Source: Prionace glauca
Taxonomy: Eukaryota > Chordata > Chondrichthyes > Carcharhiniformes > Carcharhinidae
NCBI GenBank assembly: GCA_037974335.1
Contig: CM075729.1
Span: 110,645,437 to 110,709,436 of the forward strand
Direction: 5' to 3'
DNA: 64,000 nt
The stretch's first letter is position 1. Each line of letters begins with the position of its first letter. The position numbers and the translations under genes are program-made. This document shows positions 41,938-53,456 of this stretch, one piece after another. The notes under the pieces are model-generated. The model saw only the letters and a program-made list of their open reading frames with translations. It did no database searches and was not told the DNA's origin.

Positions 41938-43069
41938 TATTTCTTTTTTTAACAGTGACACAATGAAAAGTTTGTTGTTTTGAATTCCCAGGCTGCTTAA
42001 TAAAGGCTGATGCAGACATCTTTCCACCAAAACTGCCAGTTTTGCCCTCTGATCCATTACCTTTAAAAGACTGCAATGTAGATTTATTACAGCACGTAGC
42101 AACAAGAGCCTCTTAGTCCATTCGGGGTCTTGGACTCACGAGAAGCAACTGAATACCTGACGTAATCACGGGCGCATAATGCGGCAAATGTTCCCCCAAG
42201 CCAACACCTCATAGATGGACACCTGTACATAAGAGTACACAGTTGAATTGAATGGCTTTAAAACAGGGTTTATTGTGTATTTATACCATCAAAACAGATT
42301 AATAACATGTACCAACTGAGTTTCACAAGGCTCATTAGGATTCCAAACCACCTGTTATCATACAGTCACTAAAACCTACCCACCTTAAGAAAAAGCACCG
42401 AATTACTCGTGCTGAAAACTTCCTTCACTACAGCTGAAAACCAACAAACAAACAAATTAAGGTTGTGATTTCTGTTAAGAAAACAGGGAAAATGAAAATA
42501 TTGGTCCATTTGTACACGTTACTTTTTGCACACAATCTGCATTTGTTTGATTCTTGACAATATAAACGAGCTATGTTTACAGTTTCTAGAAATGTTACAG
42601 AAGTCATGCTATAAATAGAACTGTTACACGCACAGCGTTTTAATCCTGAATGTATTGGAAAACCCAGAATCCTGAAAGATCAATGTGAGAACATAGTTTA
42701 TCGCACAAGGTAACCAGATATACAACACCACAAAAAAGCAAATGTATCGATTAATTGAGCACTTGAATTGCATTGAGAATCAACAAGTCAGTATGGAGGT
42801 TTCCTGTAATGAATAGTTAAAAAGCTCTATTCATTTTGTGTCCCAATTGATACACTTTACTTCGTAGTATTGCAATGCTGAAGTGCCTATTTATAATATG
42901 GAAGCAAAAGGAATAGTTCCTTTCTGAAGGCACGAGCTGAGTAACTAAAGCTTCATCACTGACATCAGGAATAAACTGAAGATTAATACCTTGTACTTAA
43001 GACAGTTAACCAAACGGGACTGATTATATGAAAGATGATTTGCATGGGGATTTGGATTCTAAGCAGGTT
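41938..43069. other. unassigned AT-rich sequence
   Basis: About 1.1 kb without a gene or recognisable repeat. Candidate single-copy intergenic DNA. Confidence 0.4.
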
Positions 43070-43840
43070 ACAGAACCATAGAACATTACAGCATACAAAC
43101 AGGCCTTTTGGCCCTTCTTGTCTGTGCCGAACCATTTTTCTGCCTAGTCCCACTGACCTGCACCTGGACCATATCCCTCCACACTCCTCTCATCCACGTA
43201 TCTGTCCATGTTTTTCTTAAATGTTAAAAGTGAGCTCACATTTACCACTTCATCTGGCAGCTCATTCCACACTCCCACCACTCTGTGTGAAGAAACCCCC
43301 CCACCCTGCCCCACCAACTAATATTCCCTTTAACCTCTTCCCCCTTAACCCGTGTCCGAGTTTTTTTTTCTCCCCTATCCTCAGTGGAAGAAGCTTGCTT
43401 GCATTCATTCTATCTATAGCCATCATAATTTTAGACATGCCCATCAAATCTCCCCTCATTCTTCTACGCACCAGGGAATGAAGCTCTTACCTATTCAACC
43501 TTTCTCTGTAACTCACTTTCTGAAGTCCCAGCAACATCCTTGTAAACCTTTTCTGCACTCTTTCAACCTTGTTCATGTACTTTTGTAATTCGGTGACCAA
43601 AACTGCACACAGTACTCTACATTGAGCCTCACCGATGTCTTTTTGACCTCACTATAAGATTCCAACTCTTGTACTCAATACTTTGATTTATAAAGGCCAA
43701 TGTACTAAAAGCACTCTTTACGACCCTATCTACCACCTTTAGGGAATTATTTATCTGTATTCCCAGATCCCTCTGTGCTACTGCAGTCTTCAGTGTCCTA
43801 CCATTTACGTTATATGTTCCACCTTGGTTTGTCCTTCCGA
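43070..43840 (-). mobile_element. CR1 LINE 3' end, decayed
   Basis: The tail AACCATAGAACATTACAGCA and the coding end (RRRMRGDLMGMSKIMMAIDR on minus, LLPLRIGEKKKLGHGLRGKR) match the copy at 29173-30530. 5' truncated, multiple frame breaks. Confidence 0.8.
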
Positions 43841-44296
43841 AGAAGGAAGAAGTTTTAGCATGAAGGCTGCCGGGTGAAAGAGGTAGCCTTCGTAGAGACT
43901 TCTAAATATTAGATTTAGGAAGCAATGTGAGGGTATGTAGGTTTGGAAGGTGTTCTGCAGGTTAGGTAGAATAAGATGTCAAATTGGCTAATTTTAATGT
44001 GATTCTGCTTTAGTAGCACCTTGATGATGGAGCTGGTGTGTACCCTGAAAGTTGTGACGTTTGTATTAATGTCGATTTTGTGTCAGGCCTTCTAGAGCAA
44101 CTTGTAGACTGATCAGTGCCATTTGGAGCAAATATGAGCGAAAGGCATCCGATCAGGTTCGAGGGCACAGCAACCTTGTTTAGGCAAAAAAAAAGCTACG
44201 CAGCATTGGACAGAGGCAACAAGGCCATTTTGTAGTCATTTTGAGATTGTTTCCAGTTTCCTTTGGAAACATTTTCCAGCATGAGTCAGGAATAGT
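43841..44296. other. unassigned sequence
   Basis: No gene or repeat is recognised. Confidence 0.35.
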
Positions 44297-44673
44297 TAGA
44301 ACATAGAACATAGAACATTACAGCACAAACAGGCCCTTTGGCCCTCGAGTTGCGCCGATCACATCAACCCCACCAATCTATAGACCTATCTATAATCCCC
44401 AATCCCATTAAACCCCATATACTCATCCAGAAGTCTTTTAAAAGACCCCAGCGAGTTCGCCTCCACCACCGACGACGGCAGCCGATTCCATTCACTCACC
44501 ACCCTCTGAGTGAAAAACTTACCCCTAACATCACCTCTGTACTTCCCTCCCCGCACCTTAAATCTGTGTCCTCTCGTAGCGACCATTTCAACCCGGGGAA
44601 ATAGCCTCTGAGAGTCCACCCTATCTATTCCTCTCAACATTTTATAAACTTCTATCAGGTCGCCTCTCAAGTG
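44297..44673 (-). mobile_element. CR1 LINE 3' end
   Basis: An open minus-strand frame (44386-44670) reads MRGDLIEVYKMLRGIDRVDS, RLFPRVEMVATRGHRFKVRG and VVSEWNRLPSSVVEANSLGS. The tail is a direct repeat of AACATAG. Short but well preserved; same subfamily as 40025-40542. Confidence 0.87.
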
Positions 44674-45118
44674 ATGGTCTTGGGAATGCTGCTGCTGCTC
44701 AGAAAATTTTTACAAAATCACTTCTTAGAAATGAAATTCAAGGGTTTAAAATATGAGGCCGGAGAAACACTGATGGAATTGAGCTCAGTGTTCCACCTTC
44801 AACTGCTGCAGGGTAACTGAAACTACAAGCAACATCAGGCATGGAACAGAATGAATTAAGTTTTAACACCCGGAATCAAAGAACAAAACCAGCATAAGTT
44901 CCTCTTGGCTTTCGTTTGGACAACTATCAAGCTTGCATGATGACTTGCAGAATGAGTAGGAAGTGAGCGCTCAGTTTTATGGCTGGTCGTGCTTCATTTG
45001 AGCGTTTTTAAGAAATTTACCTGACGGTAAAATAACCAACAATTTCATCACTCTTAAATTATTTTCCTGTCTATTTGAAGAGAGTCATTGAACGTCTTTA
45101 ATGTTGATGACAGCTTTA
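44674..45118. other. unassigned sequence
   Basis: No gene or repeat is recognised. Confidence 0.35.
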
Positions 45119-45546
45119 TAGAACAAAGAACAAAACAGCACGGGAAACAGGCCCTTCGGCCCAACGAGCCCGCGCCGCCGTCCCATGGTCAGTGACCTAT
45201 TCATGACTCGAGCCTATGCCTAATGTGTGAGGATGTGGGTATGCCGGCGTTGGACTGGCGTAAACACAGTGGAAAGTCTGACAACACCAGGTTTTAGTCC
45301 AATGGACTGGAACCTGGTGTTGTCAGACTTTTTACTAATGTGTGAGGATCAGGGAGTTCCAATATAGGGACAATTTGTTACCCAATCAATCAGCCTAAAA
45401 GCACATTTTTGGGATGTGGGAGGAAACCGGAGCACCTGGAGGAAACCCACGCAACCACGGGGAGAACGCGCAAACTCCCACGGACACAGGCCCAACTCCA
45501 TGTGTCCGCACAGCAACAGAGATAGCCTCTGTGCTGCCATGATGCC
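45119..45546 (-). mobile_element. SINE with CR1-type tail (type C), split by a foldback element
   Basis: Tail at 45119-45219 (AACAAAGAACAAAACAGCAC, AGGCCCTTCGGCCCAACGAG); body and head at 45350-45546 (GGGATGTGGGAGGAAACCGG, ATAGCCTCTGTGCTGCCATG). The foldback element at 45235-45334 interrupts it. The long CR1 at 45600-49180 follows in the same orientation. Confidence 0.78.
45235..45334. mobile_element. foldback (hairpin) element with 15-bp target duplication
   Basis: Left arm GCCGGCGTTGGACTGGCGTA then AAGTCTGACAACACCAGG; right arm GGAACCTGGTGTTGTCAGAC. Exact direct repeats CTAATGTGTGAGGAT flank it (45220-45234 and 45335-45349). The precise duplication shows this family moves as a discrete unit. 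Confidence 0.88.
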
Positions 45547-45634
45547 CTTGAGATGGTAAGTGCCTGTGGATAAAAATTTCATTATTAAAGACTCTATATC
45601 CCTGAGACTAAAACTGACCCCAAGCCTACAATGC

Positions 45635-48418
45635 TTAATAAGGCCTGCTATATCCCCCTATATGTAAACTGCTCATGTGGCTGTCCAAGTGACTCTTGAA
45701 CAACCCTAGCGTGCCTGCTTCCACCACCTTACTCGGCAGTGCATTCCACATCCCCACTACCCTTTGTGTGAAAAACTGCCCTCTAACATTAGTCTTATAT
45801 CGAGCCCCCCTCACCCTAAGCCCGTGACCCCTCGTTCTATCCATTTCTAATAGCGGAAAAAGCTTATCACCATCTACTCTATCTGTCCCCTTCATAATCT
45901 TATAAACCTCTATCAAATCCCCCCTCAGCCGACGTCTCTCAAGGGAAAACAGCCCAAGTGCGTTCAATCTTTCCTCGTAAGACAGCCCTTCCATACCAGG
46001 CAACATCCTGGTAAATCTCCTCTGCACTCTCTCCAGGATCTCTACATCCTTCCGGTAGTACGGCGACCAGAACTGGACGCAGTACTCCAGGTGAGGCCTA
46101 ACCAACGTTCTATACAACTGCAACATCAGACTCCTACTCTTATATTCTATACCCCTTCCTATGAAGGCTAACATGCCATACGCTTTCCTCATCACATTCT
46201 GCACCTGCACCGACACCTTCAGGGACTTGTGTACCTGCACCCCCAGGTCTCTCTGCGTATCTATACTCCGGATAGTTCTACCTTTTATCATATAACTCCC
46301 TTCCACATTATTCCGGCCAAAGTGCATCACCTCGCATTTCTCCGGATTAAATTCCATTTGACATCTATCTGCCCAATCTACCAGCCTATCTATGTCCTGT
46401 TGCATTGCCAGGCACTGCTCCTCAGTACCCGCCAATCCAATCATCTTAGTGTCATCAGCAAATTTGCTGATCACACCACCTACCCCCTCTTCCAAGTCAT
46501 TAATATATACTACAAATAGTAGAGGTCCTAGTACCGAGCCCTGCGGCACCCCACTGGTGACAGACCTCCAATTGGAAAAGGAGCCCTCCACTACTACCCG
46601 CTGTCTTCTCCTCCCAAGCCAGTTCTTCACCCATCTACATACCTGGCCTTGTATCCCATGAGCCTTCACCTTTTCTATCAGCCTACCGTGAGGGACCTTG
46701 TCAAACGCCTTACTGAAATCCATATAGACAACATCAACGGCTTGTCCTTCGTCAACCGTTTTTGTCACCTCTTCAAAAAATTCCAATAGATTCGTAAGGC
46801 ATGACCTCCCTGTAACGAAGCCATGCTGCGTATCCCTGATCAGATTGCAGCGCTCCAGATGCTCATACATCCTATCCTTGAGGATCCTCTCCATTATCTT
46901 GCCTATAACTGAAGTCAAGCTCACTGGCCTATAGTTCCCTGGGTTATCCCTCTGACCCTTCTTAAACAACGGTACAACATTTGCAATCCGCCAATCCTCT
47001 GGGACCTCACCTGTGTCCAAAGAAGAGACAAAGATTTGCGTCAGAGGCCCAGCAATTTCATCCCTCACCTCCCTTAGCAGCCTAAGATAGATGCCATCAG
47101 GCCCCGGAGATTTGTCCGTCTTTATATTGTCTAAAAGTCCCAACACCTCTTCCCTCGTGATGACTATTTCCCTCAACGGATCCTCAAACTTCTCAAGCAC
47201 AGCAGCAGAGGACTGACTCCTCTCCTGAGTGAATACCGACGCAAAGTATTCATTCAAGATCTCCCCCATTACTCCAGGCTCCAAGCATAGTTCCCCTCCT
47301 CTGTCCCTGAGAGGACCAATGTTCCCTCTAACCATCCTTTTGTTTCTAATATAAGAGTAAAATGCCTTAGGATTTTCCTTAATCCTACCTGCCAAAGCCA
47401 TTTCGTGGCCCCTTTTTGCCTTTCTGATGCCCCTTTTAAGTTCTCTCCTACATTCCCTGTATTCTTCTAACGCTATCTCTGTCCTCAAATGCCTCGATCT
47501 AGTGTACGCTTCCCTCTTTCTCCTGACCAGGTCCTCAATATCCCTAGTTACCCACGGCTCTCTAATCCTACCTTTCCCATCCTTCCTCTTGACCGGCACA
47601 TGTCTTTCCTGTAAAGATTGTAGTTTTCCCTTGAGAGACTCCCACATACCCAGCGTCGACCTACCGTTAAATAGCGTACCCCAGTCCGTATCTTTAAGAT
47701 CCTGCCTAATCCGGCTGTATCTAGCCCTCCCCCAATTTAACACCCTCCCCTTAGGTCAGGCTTCATCTTTATCCATTAATATCTTGAACCAGGCAGAGTT
47801 GTGGTCACTGTTAGCCACATGCTCTCCTACCTCAACGTCAACCACCTGCCCAGGCTCATTCCCCAGAACCAAGTCAAGTATAGCCCCCTCCCTGGTCGGT
47901 CTATCCACGTACTGCTCCAGGGATCCTTCCATTACACACTGTACAAATTCCTCCCCGTCAGCACCCTCTGATCTCAGTACATTCCAATCTACCCTGGGGA
48001 GATTAAAATCTCCCACTACCACCACCCTATTCTTCCTGCACTTATCTAGAATGTCCCTGCTTATCTCTTCTTCCACAGCCCTCGGGCTGTTGGGCGGTCT
48101 GTAGTAAACACCCAGCATAGTAACATCACCCTTCCTATTCCTCAACTCCACCCATAGCGACTCGATTCCTACATCCTCCGTACCTCCCTCCCTCTGCACT
48201 GCTACGATGCAATCCTTAACTAACAACGCCACTCCCTCACCTCTCAGCGACCCACCCCTATCTCGCCTGAAACACTTGTACCCAGGAACATTCAACTGCC
48301 AATCCTGCCCTTCCTTTAACCAAGTCTCTGTCACCGCCACCACTTCCAACTTCCTTTCAAACATTAATGCCTTCAGTTCATCTGTTTTGCCAGTCACACT
48401 CCTAGCATTGAAACACAT
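45635..48418 (-). pseudogene. CR1 ORF2 (endonuclease plus reverse transcriptase), one stop
   Basis: The first 220 residues form the endonuclease: MCFNARSVTGKTDEL, VAVTETWLKEGQDW, GVYYRPPNSP, GDFNLPRVDWN and NSDHNSAWF. A TGA at 47756-47758 follows, and the same frame resumes at once and runs 702+ residues. That part has SPGPDGIYLRLL, NYRPVSLTSVIGKIMERIL, QHGFVTGRSCLTNLLEFF, VVYMDFSKAFDKVPHGRLI, SVTSGVPQGSVLGPLLFVVY and the catalytic FADDTKM. The C-terminus reaches a natural stop after HIGGYSRPY. All catalytic blocks of both domains are present, so apart from the single stop the protein looks whole. Total length of about 927 residues fits CR1 ORF2. Confidence 0.9.
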
Positions 48419-48519
48419 GCACCGAAGACCCTCCGAAACAACCCGATCCTTCTTCCTACCCTCCGGGCCTACCCTATCTCCAATCCCAGTTCCGTCTACC
48501 TCCCCACCCCCCCTCCATA

Positions 48520-49180
48520 TTAGTTTAAACCCTGCCGATACACACCAGCTAACCTTCCAGCTAAGATATGTGTGCCCTTCCCAGTTAACTGTACCCCATC
48601 CCTCTTGTATATTTGCCGTTCTTTCATAAAGACTTCCCAGTGGTCTATGAATATAAATCCCTCTGCCCTACACCAATCTTTCAACCAAGCATTTAATTGG
48701 ATTAGTTCATTATTTCTAGCCCTGCTAGCCCCAGGCACCGGCAGCAGCCCAGAGAACGCCACCCTGGAGGCCCTACATTTCAGCCTGGCCCCCAACTCCC
48801 TGAACTGCCTGCGTATGTCCCCCCTGCACTTTGTTCCTACATCCTTCTCTCCTACATGTACTATCACATTCGACTCAGTCCCTCCACCCTTTAAGATTCC
48901 CTCTACCCTTTCTGAGATGTCCTGTACCCCTGCTCCAGGGAGGCAGACTACCATCCTGGAGTCCCGCTTTTGCCCACAGAATCGCCTGTCAATCCCCTTG
49001 ACATTCCCATCCCCCACCACTATCTCACACCCTGCACTCTTCACTTTCTGATCTCCCTCCCTTACATTCTCTACCCCAACTGTCACCCCACCCTTGACAT
49101 TCCGGGGTAATTCATCTGGGGCATTCCTAGTACTTTTCTTTTTGCTCTTCCTAACTGTAACCCAACCATCTATACTTGTA
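48520..49180 (-). pseudogene. CR1 ORF1 (SGNH esterase domain), 5' truncated
   Basis: The minus-strand frame starts near WVTVRKSKKKSTRN and ends RLAGVYRQGLN plus stop. It covers the SGNH/GDSL-type esterase domain known from CR1 ORF1: block I reads VVGDGNVKG, then MVVCLPGAGVQDISERVEG, NVIVHVGEKDVG, VAFSGLLPVPG and block V DGVQLTGKG. The nucleophile Ser (GDS) is Gly and the block V His (DGxHLN) is Gln, unlike the copy at 54427-55215. The esterase would therefore be inactive. The zinc-binding N-terminus is lost. Confidence 0.85.
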
Positions 49181-49189
49181 GGTTTATTT

Positions 49190-49636
49190 GGTAGTAGATG
49201 CCACAAGAGAACACATATCTCCAAAGAGGAAGTGATAATGCCAGGTTTTAAACCTGCCAAAGATTGCCTGCCTCTTCTGCTTGATAAAAACACTGCAGGC
49301 AATTTGAAGTTTAAGCCCTTCATCAAGACACCAAAGACTTTGTAGCGTTGTTCCAAGGAACACCTGCACGTCATTATGGTGTTCAGATAAAGTCTGAATC
49401 GCAAGGGTACTCTTTCAGAAGCTTCCCTCTCGATACCATCCCCACTTGAAGGGAGTATTGTGCTGGAAAAGTTACCTCCTTCAAGATGGTCTTCCTTGTA
49501 GATAATGCCCAGGTCATCCTATCAACCTCCAGTAACTTCGCTGAAAATGTGAAGGTAATTTTCTTGCTACCCAACATTGCTCAATCCATGCAGTAGGGGA
49601 CAACAGCAGGCTGACAGTCTTTGTTCCAGCTCATCA
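49190..49636 (+). mobile_element. Tigger-like (pogo-group) DNA transposase relic
   Basis: The plus strand reads MPGFKPAKDCLPLLLDKNTA then NLKFKPFIKTPKTL, followed after frame changes by LVDNAQVIL and ENVKVIFLLPNIAQSMQ. These match the order of Tigger/TIGD transposases, where GFKASKDRLTLLLG, LLIDNAPGH (second catalytic Asp) and VKVIFLPPNTTSLLQP-type blocks occur. Several stops and shifts are present. A foldback element follows at 49640. Confidence 0.75.
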
Positions 49637-49639
49637 AGG

Positions 49640-49851
49640 CAAGAAGTTTCAAAACACCAGGTTAAAGTCCAGTGGGTTTGTTTGGAGCCACGAGTTTTTG
49701 GAGCGCTGTTCCTTCATGGGGTGAGTGACTCGCCTGATCAAGGGGCAGCTCTCCGAGGGCTCACGATTCCAGGTGGACCTGTTCGGCTTTAACCTGGTGT
49801 TTTGAGACTTGCTGTGCCCACTCCAGTCGGATGCTGGCATCTCCACATCGT
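49640..49851. mobile_element. foldback (hairpin) element, long form
   Basis: Left arm AAGAAGTTTCAAAACACCAG, GTTTGGAGCCACGAGTTTTT and GAGCGCTGTTCCTTCATGGG; right arm GGTGGACCTGTTCGGCTTTA then CCTGGTGTTTTGAGACTTGC, ending TGGCATCTCCACATCGTGG. The inner part CTTCATGGGGTGAGTGACTC resembles the inner end of the PLE (CTTCATCAGGTGAGTGAAG). Confidence 0.82.
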
Positions 49852-50409
49852 GGCTATCGAGCAAAAGATGGTGAGAACGTGCCAACTGTCATGGAATTTT
49901 AGCTTGCCGACGAGTATCATCGGCATCAACTGTCGAGTTGAGTATCATCAACTGTCAAGAGCTTTCCATCTCATTGGCGAGGCAGATGATCCCAACAGAG
50001 CACAGTGCCAGACGAAACGGGCTGATCAATGATAACATCAACTGCTACCAGGCGATCTACCAAGTTTCTATAAAAGATGTTTCAAGTAACAAAATCTCCA
50101 GTCATAATGTCTGGATTACTTCCAATGCTGAACCAAACAAGTAGATGAGGAGGCTGGAAGAATGATCATCGTGCATGGAACATATCGAATGGTGTAGAAA
50201 GGTGAGGGATAAAGACAATGGGATACTGTTAGGGCATGAGAAGGCTTTATCAAGTGGATGTTCTTCATCTGTGTTCTTGTTCTTGATTTAAATGGAACAA
50301 TGGGGAGAGATTTAAACCATTTGGGGAGGGAAAATCCACATTGCAAGGAAGTCGGAAGATATATGGGGTTAGGGACAGTAACCCAGGTTGGGCTTCTGAA
50401 TGTCAATCA
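49852..50409. other. unassigned sequence
   Basis: No gene is recognised. 49915-49960 contains short repeats of ATCATC...AACTGTC. Confidence 0.35.
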
Positions 50410-50692
50410 AGTTTAAAGTTTACTTTGTTGCAAGGCTTTAACACTGCAATGAAGTTACTGTGACAATCTCCTAGTTGTCACACTCCGGCATCTGTTTGGG
50501 TGCATTGAGGGAGAATTTAACATGGCCAGTGCACCGAACATGTTCCAGGCTGTAGGAGGAAATTTAGAGCACCCACAGGAAATCCACACAGACACGGGGA
50601 GAATATGCAGATAGTGACCCAAACCAGGAATTGAACCCAGGTCGCTGGCACTCTGAGGCAGCAGTGCGAGCCACTGCACGTACCTCAAGAAC
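50410..50692 (-). mobile_element. SINE with alternative 3' tail (type B)
   Basis: AATGAAGTTACTGTGACAAT, CACACTCCGGCATCTGTTTG and TGCATTGAGGGAGAATTTAA match the tail of 13431-13716. The head GCGAGCCACTGCACG is partly lost. Confidence 0.75.
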
Positions 50693-51289
50693 TAGAAACA
50701 GTTGATTGGAAGCAGAAATTTGGTTCGAAGACATTGCTGCAATGGCCAACGGAGAGACCATGGCAACAACATGTGATTTTTAACTCATCCAAAACCCATC
50801 CATTTGCAAAGTTAGCAACTAATCCCATGATTGAGAGCTAAATATTCCAGGCTTTGGAGTCTTTGGGAAGAATGGAGATGTTAGGAAAAGAACAGATGGA
50901 ACTATTTCTGAGACATGATCACTGAAATGAAAAGGTATTTCGGTAAGCATAATTGGTTGGTCCAATCAGTGAGTGGAATTAAGGGATAGAAAAGGATACG
51001 AGTCTCTCAGAGCTGCCAGCTGACCTTAGGAACGTACTGATGACATGACATAATATTTAATTATAGAGATTGTGTCAAAACCAAAATGGTTCTATTTTCT
51101 AAAGCTGGAAGAAAGAGCAAATTGTATCGTAGGTTTATAGAATGCAATTGGAATATCCTTTTAGAACAAAGGAACCTAGTTTACATTGAACTTAATGAGT
51201 AACAAATTATAATTTTGTAGGAAAGGAACATTTTGAAAATGGCAGCCACAGTAGGATTATATTTGATAATCAATTTAATAGCATAAATA
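50693..51289. other. unassigned sequence
   Basis: No gene or repeat is recognised. Confidence 0.35.
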
Positions 51290-51545
51290 AGGTAGGCCAT
51301 TCAGCCCATGGAGTCTGCTCCACTATTTGATCATGGCTTCAAAGTTTTTGAACCCCATTCTCCTGCCTTTTCCCTATCATGTTTGATCCCCTTGCCAATC
51401 GAGAAGGAGTATATTTAAGACAGAAATAGATAGAATGACCTGGCGTCCAAAGCCGCCTGTGGCAATGAGTTCCATAGATTGATCACCCTCCAGCTGAAGA
51501 AGTCTTCGCTATGAATGGAAACATCTTCTCCACTCTTCTATATTT
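51290..51545 (-). mobile_element. old CR1 3' fragment
   Basis: GTAGGCCATTCAGCCCATGG, TCTCCTGCCTTTTCCCTATC and AGTTCCATAGATTGATCACC follow the order of an old CR1 3' end. Diverged. Confidence 0.55.
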
Positions 51546-51859
51546 GAGAAGAAAAGTAAGTCAAAAATCAATGTTTTAAAATTAAGGTAAACTTTTAAGA
51601 TGGGAGACTGTTAACAGACAAACCACAAACTTTGGTAAGCATTCTAAACAGTATTTGTACATTACATTTAACTTATTTTTATATGACATCTTTAATGTCA
51701 AACACCCCTATCTGTTTGCAAAGATGTCATATAACAAATAATGACATGGGGCTACAAAAGATGAAATTGGGGCTGATGGTTAAACAAGTACTGTTATTTT
51801 TAAGAAGCAACTTAAAGAAAGGAAGAAAGTGAGTAAGAAGAGAGATTAGGGAAGGAAGT
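51546..51859. other. unassigned AT-rich sequence
   Basis: It contains a local inverted pair around ATGACATCTTTAATGTCA / AAAGATGTCATAT (51675-51735). No gene. Confidence 0.35.
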
Positions 51860-52860
51860 CCAGAACTTCAAATCATTGCAACTGAAGGCAAAGACACCAA
51901 TGGTGGAATGATTAAAATCAGGGTGCTTGCGAGGCTTGAATTAGAGAAGTTTAGATCATTTGGAGGGTTGTCGTGCTGGAGAAGACTGTGGAAATAAGTA
52001 GGAGGTAGATCATTGTGGACGTTGAAAAGGAGGGTTAGAATTTTAAAATCTAGGCCTGGCTTACTCATGCCAGTCAGCATGAGTAATGGGTCAGTGAGAT
52101 TTGATGTCATTAAGAGTATGGACAGCAGAGTCCTGAGTGACTTTAAGTATATGGGAGATAGAAAATGGGAGGCCAGCCACAAGTGTGTTCGAGCAATTGA
52201 ATCTGAGGTAGCAGAAGCGTGGTTGAGTTTCAACAGCAGATCTAAGGCAGGGTTGAAGATGGGCAATATTATGGAGGTGGTTCTCGTGATTGATAGCATG
52301 GATATATGGATGACAGTTCAACTCAGTTAAATACAACATTGAGGCTGCAGACAGTGTCGCTCCACACACGCGATAATGGCTTTACTCCAAATATTCAGTT
52401 GAAGGAAACATCTGCTCATTCATCGTGATGAGGGCCAAGTGTAAAGACAGTGGCGGGGTTGAGAGATATGGTGAGGTAGAGCTATGCGTAGACTGGAATC
52501 TGAGGTGTTTTTGGGTGATCTCATTTGAACAAAGAAAAAACACAGCGCAGGAAACAGGCCCTGCAGCCCTCCAAGGCTGCGCCACCCATTTTACCATTCA
52601 GTGAGTTCCTCATTCCAATTCTCTCTCTTCCTATGACTTGTGTCTACAATCCATTGGGAGGCAGCGTATAGAGGGGAAAGGGTAAAATATGGACCTTGGG
52701 GGACATAATTAACCATGCAATGATGTGAAGACAGCCCAGTGACGATGATTCTCTGGTTGCAAGTACTTTGATACAAATGCAACCCCAGCCAGCTGGACCA
52801 GGGCAGAATGGCATTGGCACAGGATGGTATACATCAATGCAAAATCAGCACCCTAAAAAG
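51860..52860 (+). repeat. probable unclassified dispersed repeat
   Basis: Phrases such as AGGAGGGTTAGAATTTTAAA, GGGAGGCCAGCCACAAGTGT and CCAGCCAGCTGGACCAGGGC resemble a repeat I associate with fish and shark genomes. No second copy lies in this window. A CR1-type tail at 52529-52602 interrupts it. Confidence 0.35.
52529..52602 (-). mobile_element. CR1-type tail fragment
   Basis: GAACAAAGAAAAAACACAGC and GCAGGAAACAGGCCCTGCAG correspond to the tail of 45119-45219. Confidence 0.65.
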
Positions 52861-53140
52861 GCAAAAGCTTCGAATATGTAATGAAGTGTAAATGGGGTTT
52901 TCAACAAGGAGGCAATTAAATTCAGGAAACCAAATGTCAGAGGACAAAACGTAAATCTTTCATTTAAAAACCAGTGATCGATGGGAGAAGTTATCAGTAA
53001 GAAACATAAGTTGTACATTTTCTTTATCAGATTTTCTGCCCTTCATTAGTTTAAGATGAATTTCGTTTAGTATACACACATCAATACAAATCAAATACGT
53101 CAGCCAAATGTATTTATCTGCCAGCATGATGATATTGCAT

Positions 53141-53456
53141 TCATAGAATCCCTACAGTGCCCAAGGAGGCCATTTGGCCCATTGAATCTGCATCTGTCAC
53201 AATCCCACCCAGGTCCTATAAGTGTAACCCCATGCATTTTTACCTCAGCTAGTACCCCTGATGCTCAGGGGCAATTTTACATGGCTGATCCACCTAACCC
53301 CCACATCTTTGGACTGTGGGAGGAAGCCGGAGCACCTGGAGGAAACCCACCAACGGGGACAATGTGCTAACTCCACACAGACGGTGACCCGAGCCCCTGG
53401 TGCTGAGAGGCAGCGGTGCTAGCTATTGGTGGCACAGTGGTTAACACTGTTGCCTC
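53141..53456 (-). mobile_element. tRNA-headed SINE
   Basis: Minus-strand copy with tail ATAGAATCCCTACAGTGCCC and body GGACTGTGGGAGGAAGCCGG. A second, plus-oriented head piece (GGTGGCACAGTGGTTAACAC) follows at about 53430-53455, so two SINE heads meet there. Confidence 0.75.

Larger units (their letters stand above)
45600..49180 (-). mobile_element. long CR1 LINE, both ORFs partly present
   Basis: The minus strand runs from truncated ORF1 (49180-48520) through ORF2 (48418-45635) to a short 3' UTR. ORF2 is broken by only one stop. The 5' end is truncated within ORF1 and borders a Tigger-like relic. The expected CR1 3' tail is not directly attached; the next element downstream is the CR1-tailed SINE at 45119-45546. 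Confidence 0.9.

Noticed and set aside
47427-48104. 225-codon open frame opposite CR1 ORF2
   Set aside because: Antisense shadow of the CR1 endonuclease/RT frame.
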